Assembly: GCA_002840765.1 (NCBI GenBank)
Contig: PHCE01000016.1
Span: 33,603 to 97,602, forward strand
Length of the DNA: 64,000 nt
Direction of reading: 5' to 3'
From: Betaproteobacteria bacterium HGW-Betaproteobacteria-7
Lineage (GTDB): Bacteria; Pseudomonadota; Gammaproteobacteria; Burkholderiales; Rhodocyclaceae
The position numbers were made by a program, and so were the translations under genes. Under the pieces are notes generated by a model. It did not search any database. It was not told where the DNA came from and saw only the letters and a list, made by a program, of their open reading frames with translations. Shown piece after piece: positions 37,332 to 45,492 of this stretch (its first letter is position 1; every line of letters begins with the position of its first letter).

Positions 37332-39560
37332 TCAGCGAACGCAGTCTACATAGTAGCGACCGTCGCCGCCCTTGACGAGGCCATGGATGTCCGTCTCGAA
37401 GCCGGGGAAGCGGGCATTGAATTCGCGGGCGAACTTCAGGTAGTTGCAGATCGTCGCATTGAAGCGCTCGCCCGGGATAAGCAGCGGGATGCCCGGCGGG
37501 TAAGGGGTCAGCAGCACGGCGGTGACGCGGCCTTCCAGTTCGTCGACCGGCACCCGCTCGATGTCCCGGTGGGCCATCTTGGCGAATGCATCGGCCGGCC
37601 GCATGGCCGGGACCATGTTCGACAGGTACATCTCGGTGGTCAGGCGGGCGACGTCGTTCTGCTTGTAGACGTCGTGGATCTGCTTGCACAGGTCGCGCAG
37701 GCCGACGCGCTCATAGCGCGGGTTCTTTTGCACGAACTCCGGCAGCACCTTCCACAGCGGGTGGTTCTTGTCGTAATCGTCCTTGAACTGCTGCAGCGCG
37801 GTGACCAAGGTGTTCCAGCGGCCTTTGGTAATGCCGATGGTGAACATGATGAAGAAGCTGTACAGGCCGCACTTCTCGACGATGACGCCGTGTTCGGCCA
37901 GGTACTTGGTGACGATCGCCGCCGGGATACCGATTTTGTCGGAAAAATCACCATCGACGTCAAGGCCCGGGGTGATCACCGTCGCCTTGATCGGATCGAG
38001 CATGTTGAAGCCGTCAGCCAGCTTGCCAAAGCCGTGCCAGCGGGCGCCCGGCTTGAGCATCCAGGCGTCGCGTTCCTCGATGCCTTCTTCCGACAGATCG
38101 TCAGGCCCCCAGACGGTGAACCACCAGTCGGCGCCCCATTCCTGTTCAACCTTGCGCATGGCGCGGCGGAAGTCGAGCGCCTCGGCAATCGATTCCTCGA
38201 CCAGCGCGGTGCCGGCCGGCGCTTCCATCATCGCCGCGGCGACGTCGCAGGAGGCGATGATCGAGTACTGCGGCGAGGTCGAGGTATGCATCAGGTAGGC
38301 CTCGTTGAAGATGTCGCGGTCGAGCTGCTGGTTCTGGGCATCCTGGACCAGGATCTGCGAGGCCTGCGAGAGGCCTGCCAGCAGCTTGTGCGTCGATTGC
38401 GTCGAGAAGATCATCGATTCCTTGCAACGCGGGCGATCGGCGCCGATGGCGTGGTAATCGCCGTAGAAATCGTGGAAAGCGGCGTGCGGCAGCCAGGCTT
38501 CATCGAAATGCAGGGTGTCGATCTTGCCGTCGAGCATTTCCTTGATGTCCTCAACGTTGTAGAGGATGCCGTCGTAGGTCGACTGGGTGATGGTCAGCAC
38601 GCGCGGCTTGGCCGTCTTGTCGGTGATGAAAGGGTTGGCGGCGATCTTCTCCTGGATGCTTTCCCAGGCGAACTCGCTCTTCGGGATCGGTCCGATGATG
38701 CCGTAGTTGTTACGCGTCGGCATCAGGAACACGGGGATCGCCCCGGTCATCATGATCGCGTGCAGGATGGACTTGTGGCAGTTGCGGTCGACGACGACGA
38801 TGTCACCCGGGGCGACAGTCGAGTGCCAGACGATCTTGTTCGAGGTCGAAGTGCCGTTGGTGACGAAATACAGGTGGTCGGCGTTGAAGATGCGGGCAGC
38901 GTTGCGCTCGGAGGCGGCAACCGGGCCGGTGTGGTCGAGCAGCTGGCCGAGCTCCTCGACGGCATTGCAGACGTCGGCGCGCAGCATGTTCTCGCCGAAG
39001 AACTGGTGGAACATCTGGCCGACCGGCGACTTTAGGAAAGCGACGCCGCCCGAGTGGCCGGGGCAGTGCCAGGAATACGAGCCGTCGGCGGCATAATGGG
39101 TCAGCGCCCGGAAGAATGGCGGCGGCAGCGAGTCGAGATAGGCCTGGGCTTCGCGCTTGACGTTGCGGGCGATGAATTCCGGCGTGTCCTCGAACATGTG
39201 GATAAAGCCGTGCAGCTCGCGCAGCACGTCGTTCGGGATATGGCGCGAAGTACGCGTCTCACCATGCAGGAAGATCGGGATCTCGGCATTGCGGTTGCGG
39301 ATCTCGGTGACGAAGGCACGCAGTTCGCCGAGCGTTTCCTCCGGCTCCAGCGCCAATTCCTCGTCGTCGATCGAGAGGATGAAGGCGGACGCCCGTGACT
39401 GCTGCTGGGCGAAGGAAGTCAGGTCGCCGTAACTGGTGACGCCGACCACCTCCATGCCTTCCTTCTCGATCGCCGCGGCCAGGGCGCGGATGCCGAAGCC
39501 GGAGGTGTTCTCCGAGCGGAAGTCTTCGTCGATGATGATGATCGGGAAATGGAAACGCAT
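37332..39560 (-). CDS. Orn/Lys/Arg decarboxylase (biodegradative, AdiA/LdcC-like)
   Basis: The 742-residue PLP enzyme has three parts: an N-terminal wing domain resembling a response-regulator fold (residues 1-130), the PLP domain with STQSTHKLLAGLSQAS (PLP lysine), and a C-terminal domain. Length and layout fit the inducible arginine, lysine or ornithine decarboxylases that consume protons and make agmatine, cadaverine or putrescine. The substrate cannot be assigned from sequence. It lies 20 bases upstream of the FecR genes on the same strand. Confidence 0.9.
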   Translation of the reverse strand: MRFHFPIIIIDEDFRSENTSGFGIRALAAAIEKEGMEVVGVTSYGDLTSFAQQQSRASAFILSIDDEELALEPEETLGELRAFVTEIRNRNAEIPIFLHGETRTSRHIPNDVLRELHGFIHMFEDTPEFIARNVKREAQAYLDSLPPPFFRALTHYAADGSYSWHCPGHSGGVAFLKSPVGQMFHQFFGENMLRADVCNAVEELGQLLDHTGPVAASERNAARIFNADHLYFVTNGTSTSNKIVWHSTVAPGDIVVVDRNCHKSILHAIMMTGAIPVFLMPTRNNYGIIGPIPKSEFAWESIQEKIAANPFITDKTAKPRVLTITQSTYDGILYNVEDIKEMLDGKIDTLHFDEAWLPHAAFHDFYGDYHAIGADRPRCKESMIFSTQSTHKLLAGLSQASQILVQDAQNQQLDRDIFNEAYLMHTSTSPQYSIIASCDVAAAMMEAPAGTALVEESIAEALDFRRAMRKVEQEWGADWWFTVWGPDDLSEEGIEERDAWMLKPGARWHGFGKLADGFNMLDPIKATVITPGLDVDGDFSDKIGIPAAIVTKYLAEHGVIVEKCGLYSFFIMFTIGITKGRWNTLVTALQQFKDDYDKNHPLWKVLPEFVQKNPRYERVGLRDLCKQIHDVYKQNDVARLTTEMYLSNMVPAMRPADAFAKMAHRDIERVPVDELEGRVTAVLLTPYPPGIPLLIPGERFNATICNYLKFAREFNARFPGFETDIHGLVKGGDGRYYVDCVR

Positions 39561-39583
39561 GGCGGTGATCCTTGAAAAGCGGC

Positions 39584-39601
39584 GACCCGCCGCAGCGGGT
39601 C
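39584..39601 (-). terminator. Possible terminator of dcd
   Basis: A 7-base perfect stem GACCCGC/GCGGGTC with a 4-base loop lies after dcd on the minus strand; only a short TTTT follows some bases later. Confidence 0.4.
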
Positions 39602-39633
39602 ACAGAATAAGACGGTTTCTTTACGAGGCTGCG

Positions 39634-40200
39634 TCAGATTTTCGGCAGGGTGACGCCGACCTGACCCTGATATTTGCCACCGCGATCCTTGTAAGAGGTT
39701 TCGCAGATTTCGTCGGATTCGAAGAACAGCACCTGGGCGCAGCCCTCGCCAGCGTAGATCTTGGCCGGCAGCGGCGTGGTGTTGGAAAACTCGAGCGTCA
39801 CATAGCCTTCCCATTCGGGCTCGAAAGGCGTGACATTGACGATGATGCCGCAGCGGGCGTAGGTCGATTTACCCAGGCAAACGGTCAGCACCGAGCGCGG
39901 AATGCGGAAGTATTCAACGGTGCGGGCCAGGGCAAAGGAATTGGGCGGAATGATGCAGCAGTCGGATTCGATCTCGACGAAGGATTTCGGATCGAAATTC
40001 TTCGGATCGACCACGGTCGAGTTGATGTTGGTGAACACCTTGAACTCGCGGGCGCAGCGGATATCGTAGCCGTAGCTCGAGGTGCCGTAGGAGACGATCT
40101 TCTCGCCATTGGCCTCCCGCACCAGCTCCGGCTCGAACGGCTCGATCATGCCGTGCTCTGCCGCCATGCGGCGTATCCATTTGTCTGATTTGATGGCCAT
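39634..40200 (-). CDS. dcd: dCTP deaminase
   Basis: Dcd converts dCTP to dUTP, the main source of dUMP for ThyA. The 188-residue protein is standard length, with [19 protein letters not shown] (catalytic Glu region follows) and the C-terminal [12 protein letters not shown]. It lies downstream of apbC, with a terminator between, as in many betaproteobacteria where dcd, apbC and metG cluster. Confidence 0.97.
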   Translation of the reverse strand: MAIKSDKWIRRMAAEHGMIEPFEPELVREANGEKIVSYGTSSYGYDIRCAREFKVFTNINSTVVDPKNFDPKSFVEIESDCCIIPPNSFALARTVEYFRIPRSVLTVCLGKSTYARCGIIVNVTPFEPEWEGYVTLEFSNTTPLPAKIYAGEGCAQVLFFESDEICETSYKDRGGKYQGQVGVTLPKI

Positions 40201-40220
40201 TTCTTATCGTCCGCGCTGAC

Positions 40221-40252
40221 AAAAACAAAGGCGGGATTTTACCCGCCTTTGT
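40221..40252 (-). terminator. Rho-independent terminator after apbC
   Basis: On the minus strand the stem ACAAAGGCGGG/CCCGCCTTTGT (6-base loop) ends in TTTGTTTTTG, placed 19 bases after the apbC stop. Confidence 0.88.
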
Positions 40253-40271
40253 CGTGGGGAACAGCGATATT

Positions 40272-41363
40272 TCAGGTGTTCTGGACGACGATATTGGGGA
40301 ACTTCGAGGTCATGTCCTTGGCCTTCTCGGCGACCTTGACCGCAATGCGCCGGGCGATGGCGCGATAGATCTCGGCCGTGCGCGAATCCGGGGCGCCGAC
40401 GACGGTCGGCTTACCGCTATCGGCCATCTCGCGGATGGCCAGTTCGAGCGGCAGGCTGCCGAGAAACTCGACGTCGTAATCGGCGCACATCTTCTCGCCA
40501 CCGCCGCTACCGAAGATGTGCTCTTCGTGTCCGCAGTTCGAGCAAATGTGGATGCTCATGTTTTCGACGATACCGAGAATCGGCACATTGACCTTCTCGA
40601 ACATCTTCAGGCCCTTGCGCGCGTCGATCAGGGCGATGTCCTGCGGCGTGGTGACGACCACGGCGCCGGTCACCGGCACCTTTTGGGTCAGCGACAACTG
40701 GATATCACCGGTGCCCGGCGGCATGTCGACGATCAGATAATCGATGTCGCGCCAGTTGGTCTGAGCCAGCAACTGATCAAGCGCCTGAGCAACCATCGGG
40801 CCGCGCCAGACCATCGGCGTCTCAACATCGACCATGAAACCGATCGACATCGCCTGCAGGCCGTAGGCTTCCAGCGGTTCCATGCTGTTGCCGTCGCGCG
40901 ACTCCGGTTGCTGACCGGCCAGGCCGAGCATCTGCGGCTGCGACGGACCGTAGATGTCGGCATCGAGAATGCCGACACTGGCGCCTTCCTGAACCAGCGC
41001 CAAGGCGAGGTTGACGGCCGTCGTGCTCTTGCCGACACCGCCCTTGCCGGAAGCGACGGCGATGATGTTCTTGACGCCGGGCAACAGCTTGACGCCGAGC
41101 TGCACAGAGTGGGCGACGATCTTGCTGAAGACGTTGGCGGAAATGTTGCCGATGCCCGGCAGGGTACGTGCGGCTGCGATCACCTGCTTGCGGATGCCGT
41201 CGATCTGGGTCTTTGCCGGATAGCCGAGCTCGACGTCGAAGGCGACATCATCGCCATCGATACGGATGTTCTTGACGGCCCGGCTGCTGACGAAATCCTT
41301 GCCGGTATTGGGATCGATCGCGCTGGCGAGCGCGGCCCTGACCTGTTGCTCAGTAAGACTCAT
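40272..41363 (-). CDS. apbC: Iron-sulfur cluster carrier protein ApbC (Mrp/NBP35 family)
   Basis: ApbC transfers Fe-S clusters and hydrolyses ATP. The 363-residue protein has an N-terminal DUF59/MIP18-like domain (1-80), a deviant Walker A motif ASGKGGVGKSTTAVNLA, and the cluster-binding CSNC pair. I chose ATG 41363 after GGAG; the frame reaches 41393. It is divergent from metG with a response regulator gene between them; apbC and metG next to each other is the usual order. Confidence 0.96.
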   Translation of the reverse strand: MSLTEQQVRAALASAIDPNTGKDFVSSRAVKNIRIDGDDVAFDVELGYPAKTQIDGIRKQVIAAARTLPGIGNISANVFSKIVAHSVQLGVKLLPGVKNIIAVASGKGGVGKSTTAVNLALALVQEGASVGILDADIYGPSQPQMLGLAGQQPESRDGNSMEPLEAYGLQAMSIGFMVDVETPMVWRGPMVAQALDQLLAQTNWRDIDYLIVDMPPGTGDIQLSLTQKVPVTGAVVVTTPQDIALIDARKGLKMFEKVNVPILGIVENMSIHICSNCGHEEHIFGSGGGEKMCADYDVEFLGSLPLELAIREMADSGKPTVVGAPDSRTAEIYRAIARRIAVKVAEKAKDMTSKFPNIVVQNT

Positions 41364-41433
41364 GGAAACTCCGCTTGGTTGGACGGGCAGCAATACCCGA
41401 GTAATTTTGTCCAGTATACCCCGGAATGCTGGA

Positions 41434-42120
41434 TCAGCCCGGTTGGACGGTATCTAGACGATAGCCCTGACCGTAAACGGAGGTCAACATCAGGCCGCTT
41501 TCGCCGGCCAGGCCGAGCTTCTTGCGCAGGCGGCTGGCATGCGTATCGACGGTGCGCGAATCGACGCCCGGGTCGCGCCCCCAGATGGCGGCCAGCAGCT
41601 CGTCGCGCTGCAGCACTCGGCCGACATTGCGCAACAGGATGACGGCCAGATCGAACTCGCGCTGCGTCAGATCGACATCGACGCCAGCCAGACGGATGCG
41701 CCGACCATCGAGATTGACCTCGATATTGCCGATACGCAAAGCCTCGGGTCGCTGCTGGCGACGACGGCGCAACAGTGACTCGATGCGGGCCATGAATTCC
41801 ATGTAGCGAACCGGCTTCGGAATGTAATCGTCGGCCCCCAGACGCAGGATGTCGGCGGCGTGCTCCTCGCCGGTCCGCGCGGTACAGAAGACGACCGGCA
41901 CATCCCAGCCGCAATGCTCGCGGATGTAGAGCAGGACTTCCTCGCCGCTGACGTCGGGCAGCGTCCAGTCGACAATGAAGAAATCGAAACTGCTGCCCTT
42001 CAGGGCCTCCATGAAGACCTTACCTTCACCGAAGACCTCGACCTGATGACCCTCGCTCTTGAGTAGGGCCTTGAGTACCTCGGCCTGGCTGCGACTGTCT
42101 TCAATAATTGCGAAATTCAT
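41434..42120 (-). CDS. OmpR-family response regulator, no adjacent kinase
   Basis: The 228-residue protein has a receiver domain with acidic E7/D8 and phospho-acceptor D51 in FIVDWTLPDVSG, then a winged-helix DNA-binding domain (about 130-225; REFDLAVILLRNVGRVLQRDE). No histidine kinase lies within the window, so its partner is unknown. It sits between apbC and metG, which are normally neighbours. Confidence 0.92.
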   Translation of the reverse strand: MNFAIIEDSRSQAEVLKALLKSEGHQVEVFGEGKVFMEALKGSSFDFFIVDWTLPDVSGEEVLLYIREHCGWDVPVVFCTARTGEEHAADILRLGADDYIPKPVRYMEFMARIESLLRRRRQQRPEALRIGNIEVNLDGRRIRLAGVDVDLTQREFDLAVILLRNVGRVLQRDELLAAIWGRDPGVDSRTVDTHASRLRKKLGLAGESGLMLTSVYGQGYRLDTVQPG

Positions 42121-42315
42121 GTGTCCTCCGGCGATGCGCCAATTCTGCCGAGATCAGGGCTACCGGGCAACCTACATTTCTAGGCGTTTTACCATGTGAA
42201 CACAATTGTTTACGTTGCGTCACAAATGCCCGGCGCCGCCCCGCCGCCGGCGCAAACGCCGGAGTGGGTGCCAGCGCGGTAAAATCGCGCTTTATTTCTT
42301 CCGTCAGACTCGTCC

Positions 42316-44400
42316 ATGTCGCGCAAAATCCTCGTTACCTCCGCCCTGCCCTATGCCAACGGGTCGATCCACCTCGGGCACCTGGTCGAATACATCCAGA
42401 CCGACATCTGGGTCCGCTACCAGAAGATGGCCGGCAACGAATGCTGGTACGTCTGCGCCGACGACACCCACGGTACGCCGATCATGCTGCGCGCCGAAAA
42501 GGAAGGGATCACGCCGGAGCAACTGATCGAACGCGTGCATGGCGAGCATGCCCGCGACTTCGCCGGCTTCGGCGTCGGTTTTGACAACTACTACACCACC
42601 CATTCGCCGGAAACCCGCGACTGCGCCAACGACATCTACGGCAAGCTGAAGGCTGCCGGACTGATCGAGGTGCGCACCATCGAGCAGTATTACGATCCGC
42701 TCAAACAACTCTTCCTGCCCGACCGCTTCATCAAGGGCGAATGCCCGAAGTGCCACGCCAAGGACCAGTACGGCGACAATTGCGAAGTCTGCGGCGCCGC
42801 CTACGCGCCGACCGATCTGATCGAGCCCTACTCGGCAGTATCCGGCGCCAAGCCGGAGCTACGCAATTCCGAGCATTATTTCTTCAAGCTTTCCGACCCG
42901 CGCTGCGAAGCCTTCCTGCGCCAGTACACAAGCTGCGGCTCGCTGCAGAACGAGGCCGCCAACAAGATGCAGGAGTGGCTGGGCGCTCCGGGCGATAACA
43001 AACTGACCGACTGGGACATTTCGCGCGACGCCCCCTATTTCGGCTTCGAGATTCCCGATGCCCCGGGCAAATACTTCTACGTCTGGCTCGACGCGCCGAT
43101 CGGCTACATGGGCTCGTTCAAGAACCTGTGCGCCCGTAACGGCCTCGATTTCAACGAATGGTTCAAGCCCGAGTCGACGACCGAGCTGTACCACTTCATC
43201 GGCAAGGACATTCTCTATTTCCACGCCCTGTTCTGGCCGGCCGAACTGGCCCATGCCGGCTACCGGACCCCGACGAAAATCTTCGCCCACGGCTTCCTGA
43301 CCGTAGACGGGGCCAAGATGTCGAAATCGCGCGGCACCTTCATCACCGCCGAAAGCTTCCTGAACAGCGGCCTGAATGCGGAATGGCTGCGCTACTACTT
43401 TGCCGCCAAGCTGTCGGCGACGATGGAAGACATCGACCTCAACTTCGATGACTTCGTCGCCCGCGTCAATGCCGACCTGGTCGGCAAGTACGTGAATATC
43501 GCCAGCCGCTCGGCCGGCTTCATCGCCAAGCGCTTCAACGGCCAGCTGGCACCGGCCGACGCCAGCCTGCCGGCGATCCGTGCCATTCAGGAAGCCGCGC
43601 CGCGCATCGCCGCCCTTTACGAAGCGCGCGAATTCGCCAAAGCAGTACGCGAGATCATGGCCCTGACCGATGGCGCCAATCAGTACGTCGACAGCGTCAA
43701 ACCCTGGGAACTGGCCAAGCAGGAAGGCCGGGAGAGCGAACTGCACGCCGCCTGCAGCAACGCGCTGAACCTCTTCCGTCTGCTCTCCATTATGTTGAAG
43801 CCCATCCTGCCGCTGGTCGCCGGCAAGGTCGAGAAATTCCTCAACATTGCGCCGCTCGCCTGGAGCGACACCCAGGATCTGCTCGCCGCGGGCCATGTGA
43901 TCAATACCTATGAGCACCTGATGACCCGCGTCGATCCCAAGTCCATCGAAAAGCTGATCGAGGCCAATCGCGAATTCCTGGCCCCCGCCCCCGAACAAAG
44001 CTCGCCACAACGTCACGCCGAGCATCAGCAGAAGGAAGTCCTCGCCGCGCCGGAGGAAGCCGCGCTGTGCTCCATTGACGACTTCATGAAGGTGGATCTG
44101 CGCATCGCCCGTATCGCCAATGCCGAACACGTCGACGGTGCCGACAAGCTGATCCGCCTGACGCTGGACATCGGCGATGGCCGCCCACGCCAGGTCTTCG
44201 CCGGCATCAAGGCCGCCTACGACCCGGCGACGCTGATTGGCCGGCTGACCGTGATGGTCGCCAACCTGGCTCCGCGCAAAATGAAGTTCGGCCTCTCGGA
44301 AGGCATGGTCCTGGCCAGCTCCGATCCAACCAGCAAGACGCCTGGACTGTTCCTGCTCAGCCCCGATGCCGGCGCCGAGCCGGGTATGCGCGTCAAGTAG
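42316..44400 (+). CDS. metG: Methionyl-tRNA synthetase
   Basis: MetG charges tRNA-Met and initiator tRNA. The 694-residue class I enzyme has the HIGH-type motif [12 protein letters not shown], a zinc site [17 protein letters not shown], the KMSKSRGT motif, and a C-terminal tRNA-binding EMAP-II-like domain (from about 585) that permits dimerisation. No leader peptide or T-box was seen in the 195 bases upstream. Confidence 0.98.
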   Translation: MSRKILVTSALPYANGSIHLGHLVEYIQTDIWVRYQKMAGNECWYVCADDTHGTPIMLRAEKEGITPEQLIERVHGEHARDFAGFGVGFDNYYTTHSPETRDCANDIYGKLKAAGLIEVRTIEQYYDPLKQLFLPDRFIKGECPKCHAKDQYGDNCEVCGAAYAPTDLIEPYSAVSGAKPELRNSEHYFFKLSDPRCEAFLRQYTSCGSLQNEAANKMQEWLGAPGDNKLTDWDISRDAPYFGFEIPDAPGKYFYVWLDAPIGYMGSFKNLCARNGLDFNEWFKPESTTELYHFIGKDILYFHALFWPAELAHAGYRTPTKIFAHGFLTVDGAKMSKSRGTFITAESFLNSGLNAEWLRYYFAAKLSATMEDIDLNFDDFVARVNADLVGKYVNIASRSAGFIAKRFNGQLAPADASLPAIRAIQEAAPRIAALYEAREFAKAVREIMALTDGANQYVDSVKPWELAKQEGRESELHAACSNALNLFRLLSIMLKPILPLVAGKVEKFLNIAPLAWSDTQDLLAAGHVINTYEHLMTRVDPKSIEKLIEANREFLAPAPEQSSPQRHAEHQQKEVLAAPEEAALCSIDDFMKVDLRIARIANAEHVDGADKLIRLTLDIGDGRPRQVFAGIKAAYDPATLIGRLTVMVANLAPRKMKFGLSEGMVLASSDPTSKTPGLFLLSPDAGAEPGMRVK

Positions 44401-44460
44401 ATCACGGCGATCATGAAGCGCCAGAATCGCCGCTGGTGCCTGCTGCAGCGCAACATTCAA

Positions 44461-44497
44461 GCACCTCAACTTAAAGTGATACTTTAAGTTGAGGTGC
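44461..44497. repeat. Perfect 17-base inverted repeat, 3-base loop
   Basis: GCACCTCAACTTAAAGT, GAT, then its exact reverse complement. Neither strand has a T-run after the stem, so it is not a standard terminator. It may be an operator, a hairpin in the metG transcript or a replication-related element. Confidence 0.85.
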
Positions 44498-44528
44498 CAA
44501 CAAGGCCCCAGGGTTTAGTCTTTTCGAA

Positions 44529-44551
44529 CTATCCACAAAATCTGTGGATAA
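44529..44551. promoter_or_regulatory. Two facing DnaA-box-like sequences
   Basis: CTATCCACA at 44529-44537 (one mismatch to TTATCCACA) faces TGTGGATAA at 44543-44551, an exact DnaA box on the minus strand, with 5 bases between. DnaA binding is inferred from consensus only. Confidence 0.5.
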
Positions 44552-44860
44552 GTCTGTGCATGAATTGCGGCCGCCGCAGCTAAGTGACGGTGGGACAAGG
44601 CTTTTTCCTGCACCGCCCGAAACTTGAGCGCGAGCGTAACGTTATGATTTATAACGATTTAAAACTAGTCATCGCTTTTTGTTGTGAGTCACGACCCGAC
44701 AATGGAAACCCACTCACCATGGCACCTGGCACTGTGCATAACCAAGATGAGCCCTAGCGTTTTGTCAATGGTTTCTACGCATTATTTTCCGGGTAATCCC
44801 CAAGCCGCCCGACAGAGCGATTGGGGCACAATGGCAATATCGAAAACGACCGACCACACC

Positions 44861-45193
44861 ATGCTCAACTCCCGGCTCCGCCCGCCCCGTCCGCTCCTCA
44901 CCGGTCGGATCATGCTCTACGCCCTGGCCGACGTCTTCGGTCTGTCCTGCGTTGCCATCGGGGCCAGCTGGTTCGTCGAACGCAAGGGTGCCATCCTCGC
45001 CAATTTTCCGACCTCAGCCGTCGAAGCGGTAGCCTGCACCGCCGGCGGCGTGGTCGTCATGGTCTGGGCCGTCGCCCGTATCCTGGGCGAGCTGGCCAAG
45101 CAGTCGTCGGTGATGAAGGCCAAGTACGACGACTACATCGCCACCCACCACCCGGACAAGGTGCGCAAGCTGCCGGACGACGCCGGCAACTGA
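44861..45193 (+). CDS. Small inner-membrane protein, unknown function
   Basis: From ATG 44861 the product is 110 residues. It has two hydrophobic segments (about 19-40 and 53-78), with a basic N-terminus and a charged tail. The domain is not recognised. ATG 44831 is an alternative start; neither has a clear ribosome binding site. It ends exactly where the convergent regulator gene ends, with no gap. Confidence 0.7.
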   Translation: MLNSRLRPPRPLLTGRIMLYALADVFGLSCVAIGASWFVERKGAILANFPTSAVEAVACTAGGVVVMVWAVARILGELAKQSSVMKAKYDDYIATHHPDKVRKLPDDAGN

Positions 45194-45388
45194 TCAGTCG
45201 CCGCCCTTGGCGGAGGGCTTAAGCCACTCCGGCAGCTCACGGCTGCCGGCATTGTCGATGATGTACTGACGTACCAGACGGCGCACAACCTGCGACGGCG
45301 TCAGGTCATTGGCCGCACAGATTTCCTCGAAGATTTCCTTCTTGCGCGGATCGATCAGAATGGTCAGGCGGGCGGTTCGCTTCTCCAT
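45194..45388 (-). CDS. Ribbon-helix-helix DNA-binding protein
   Basis: The 64-residue protein begins KRTARLTILIDP, a beta strand typical of Arc/CopG-type regulators, followed by two helices (KKEIFEEICAAND, PSQVVRRLVRQYIID). It is probably a dimeric repressor. It diverges from the SulP transporter gene across 104 AT-rich bases that carry a direct repeat, so it may control that gene and itself. No toxin gene is adjacent on its strand, so a toxin-antitoxin role is not supported. Confidence 0.8.
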   Translation of the reverse strand: MEKRTARLTILIDPRKKEIFEEICAANDLTPSQVVRRLVRQYIIDNAGSRELPEWLKPSAKGGD

Positions 45389-45419
45389 GATGCTCTCTGT
45401 TAAATTCGTGTCGCATCAT

Positions 45420-45438
45420 ATTAACATACGATTAACAT
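45420..45438. promoter_or_regulatory. Direct repeat, candidate operator
   Basis: ATTAACAT occurs twice with 11-base spacing (45420-45427, 45431-45438). The second copy touches the -35 box of the sulP promoter. Ribbon-helix-helix regulators often bind such tandem sites, and one is encoded next to it. Confidence 0.5.
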
Positions 45439-45465
45439 TGACGAATAATCAAACACTCATATAAT
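45438..45465 (+). promoter_or_regulatory. Sigma-70-type promoter of the SulP gene
   Basis: TTGACG (45438-45443) and a perfect TATAAT (45460-45465) are separated by 16 bases; the gene starts 27 bases later. Confidence 0.75.
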
Positions 45466-45492
45466 GCGTCGCTCCCCCTTCGAGCGCGCGCC

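Larger units (their letters stand above)
44401..44860. other. Intergenic region without clear gene, holding palindrome and DnaA-box-like sites
   Basis: About 460 bases lie between metG and the next supported start. They hold a perfect 37-base palindrome, two facing DnaA-box-like 9-mers, an AT-rich stretch at about 44638-44680, and near 44826-44836 a CACAAT that could be a -10 box. An in-frame extension of the next gene to 44684 exists but looks non-coding. I saw no tRNA or recognisable small RNA. Confidence 0.6.

Noticed and set aside
37383..39035. Long open frame antisense to the amino-acid decarboxylase gene
   Set aside because: The opposite strand encodes an intact enzyme with a PLP motif; the antisense product has no domain and no ribosome site. 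The same holds for 16444-18210 and 42859-44469.
44461..44497. Palindrome as an attC site or terminator
   Set aside because: It has no attC core (TAAC...GTTA) and no unpaired bases as in attC, and no T-run as in a terminator.
44684..44860. N-terminal extension of the small membrane protein gene
   Set aside because: The extra residues cover the AT-rich intergenic part, have mixed composition and no ribosome site; the hydrophobic protein begins later.
45194..45388. Ribbon-helix-helix protein as antitoxin
   Set aside because: No toxin-like gene overlaps or follows it; the convergent neighbour is a two-helix membrane protein on the other strand.
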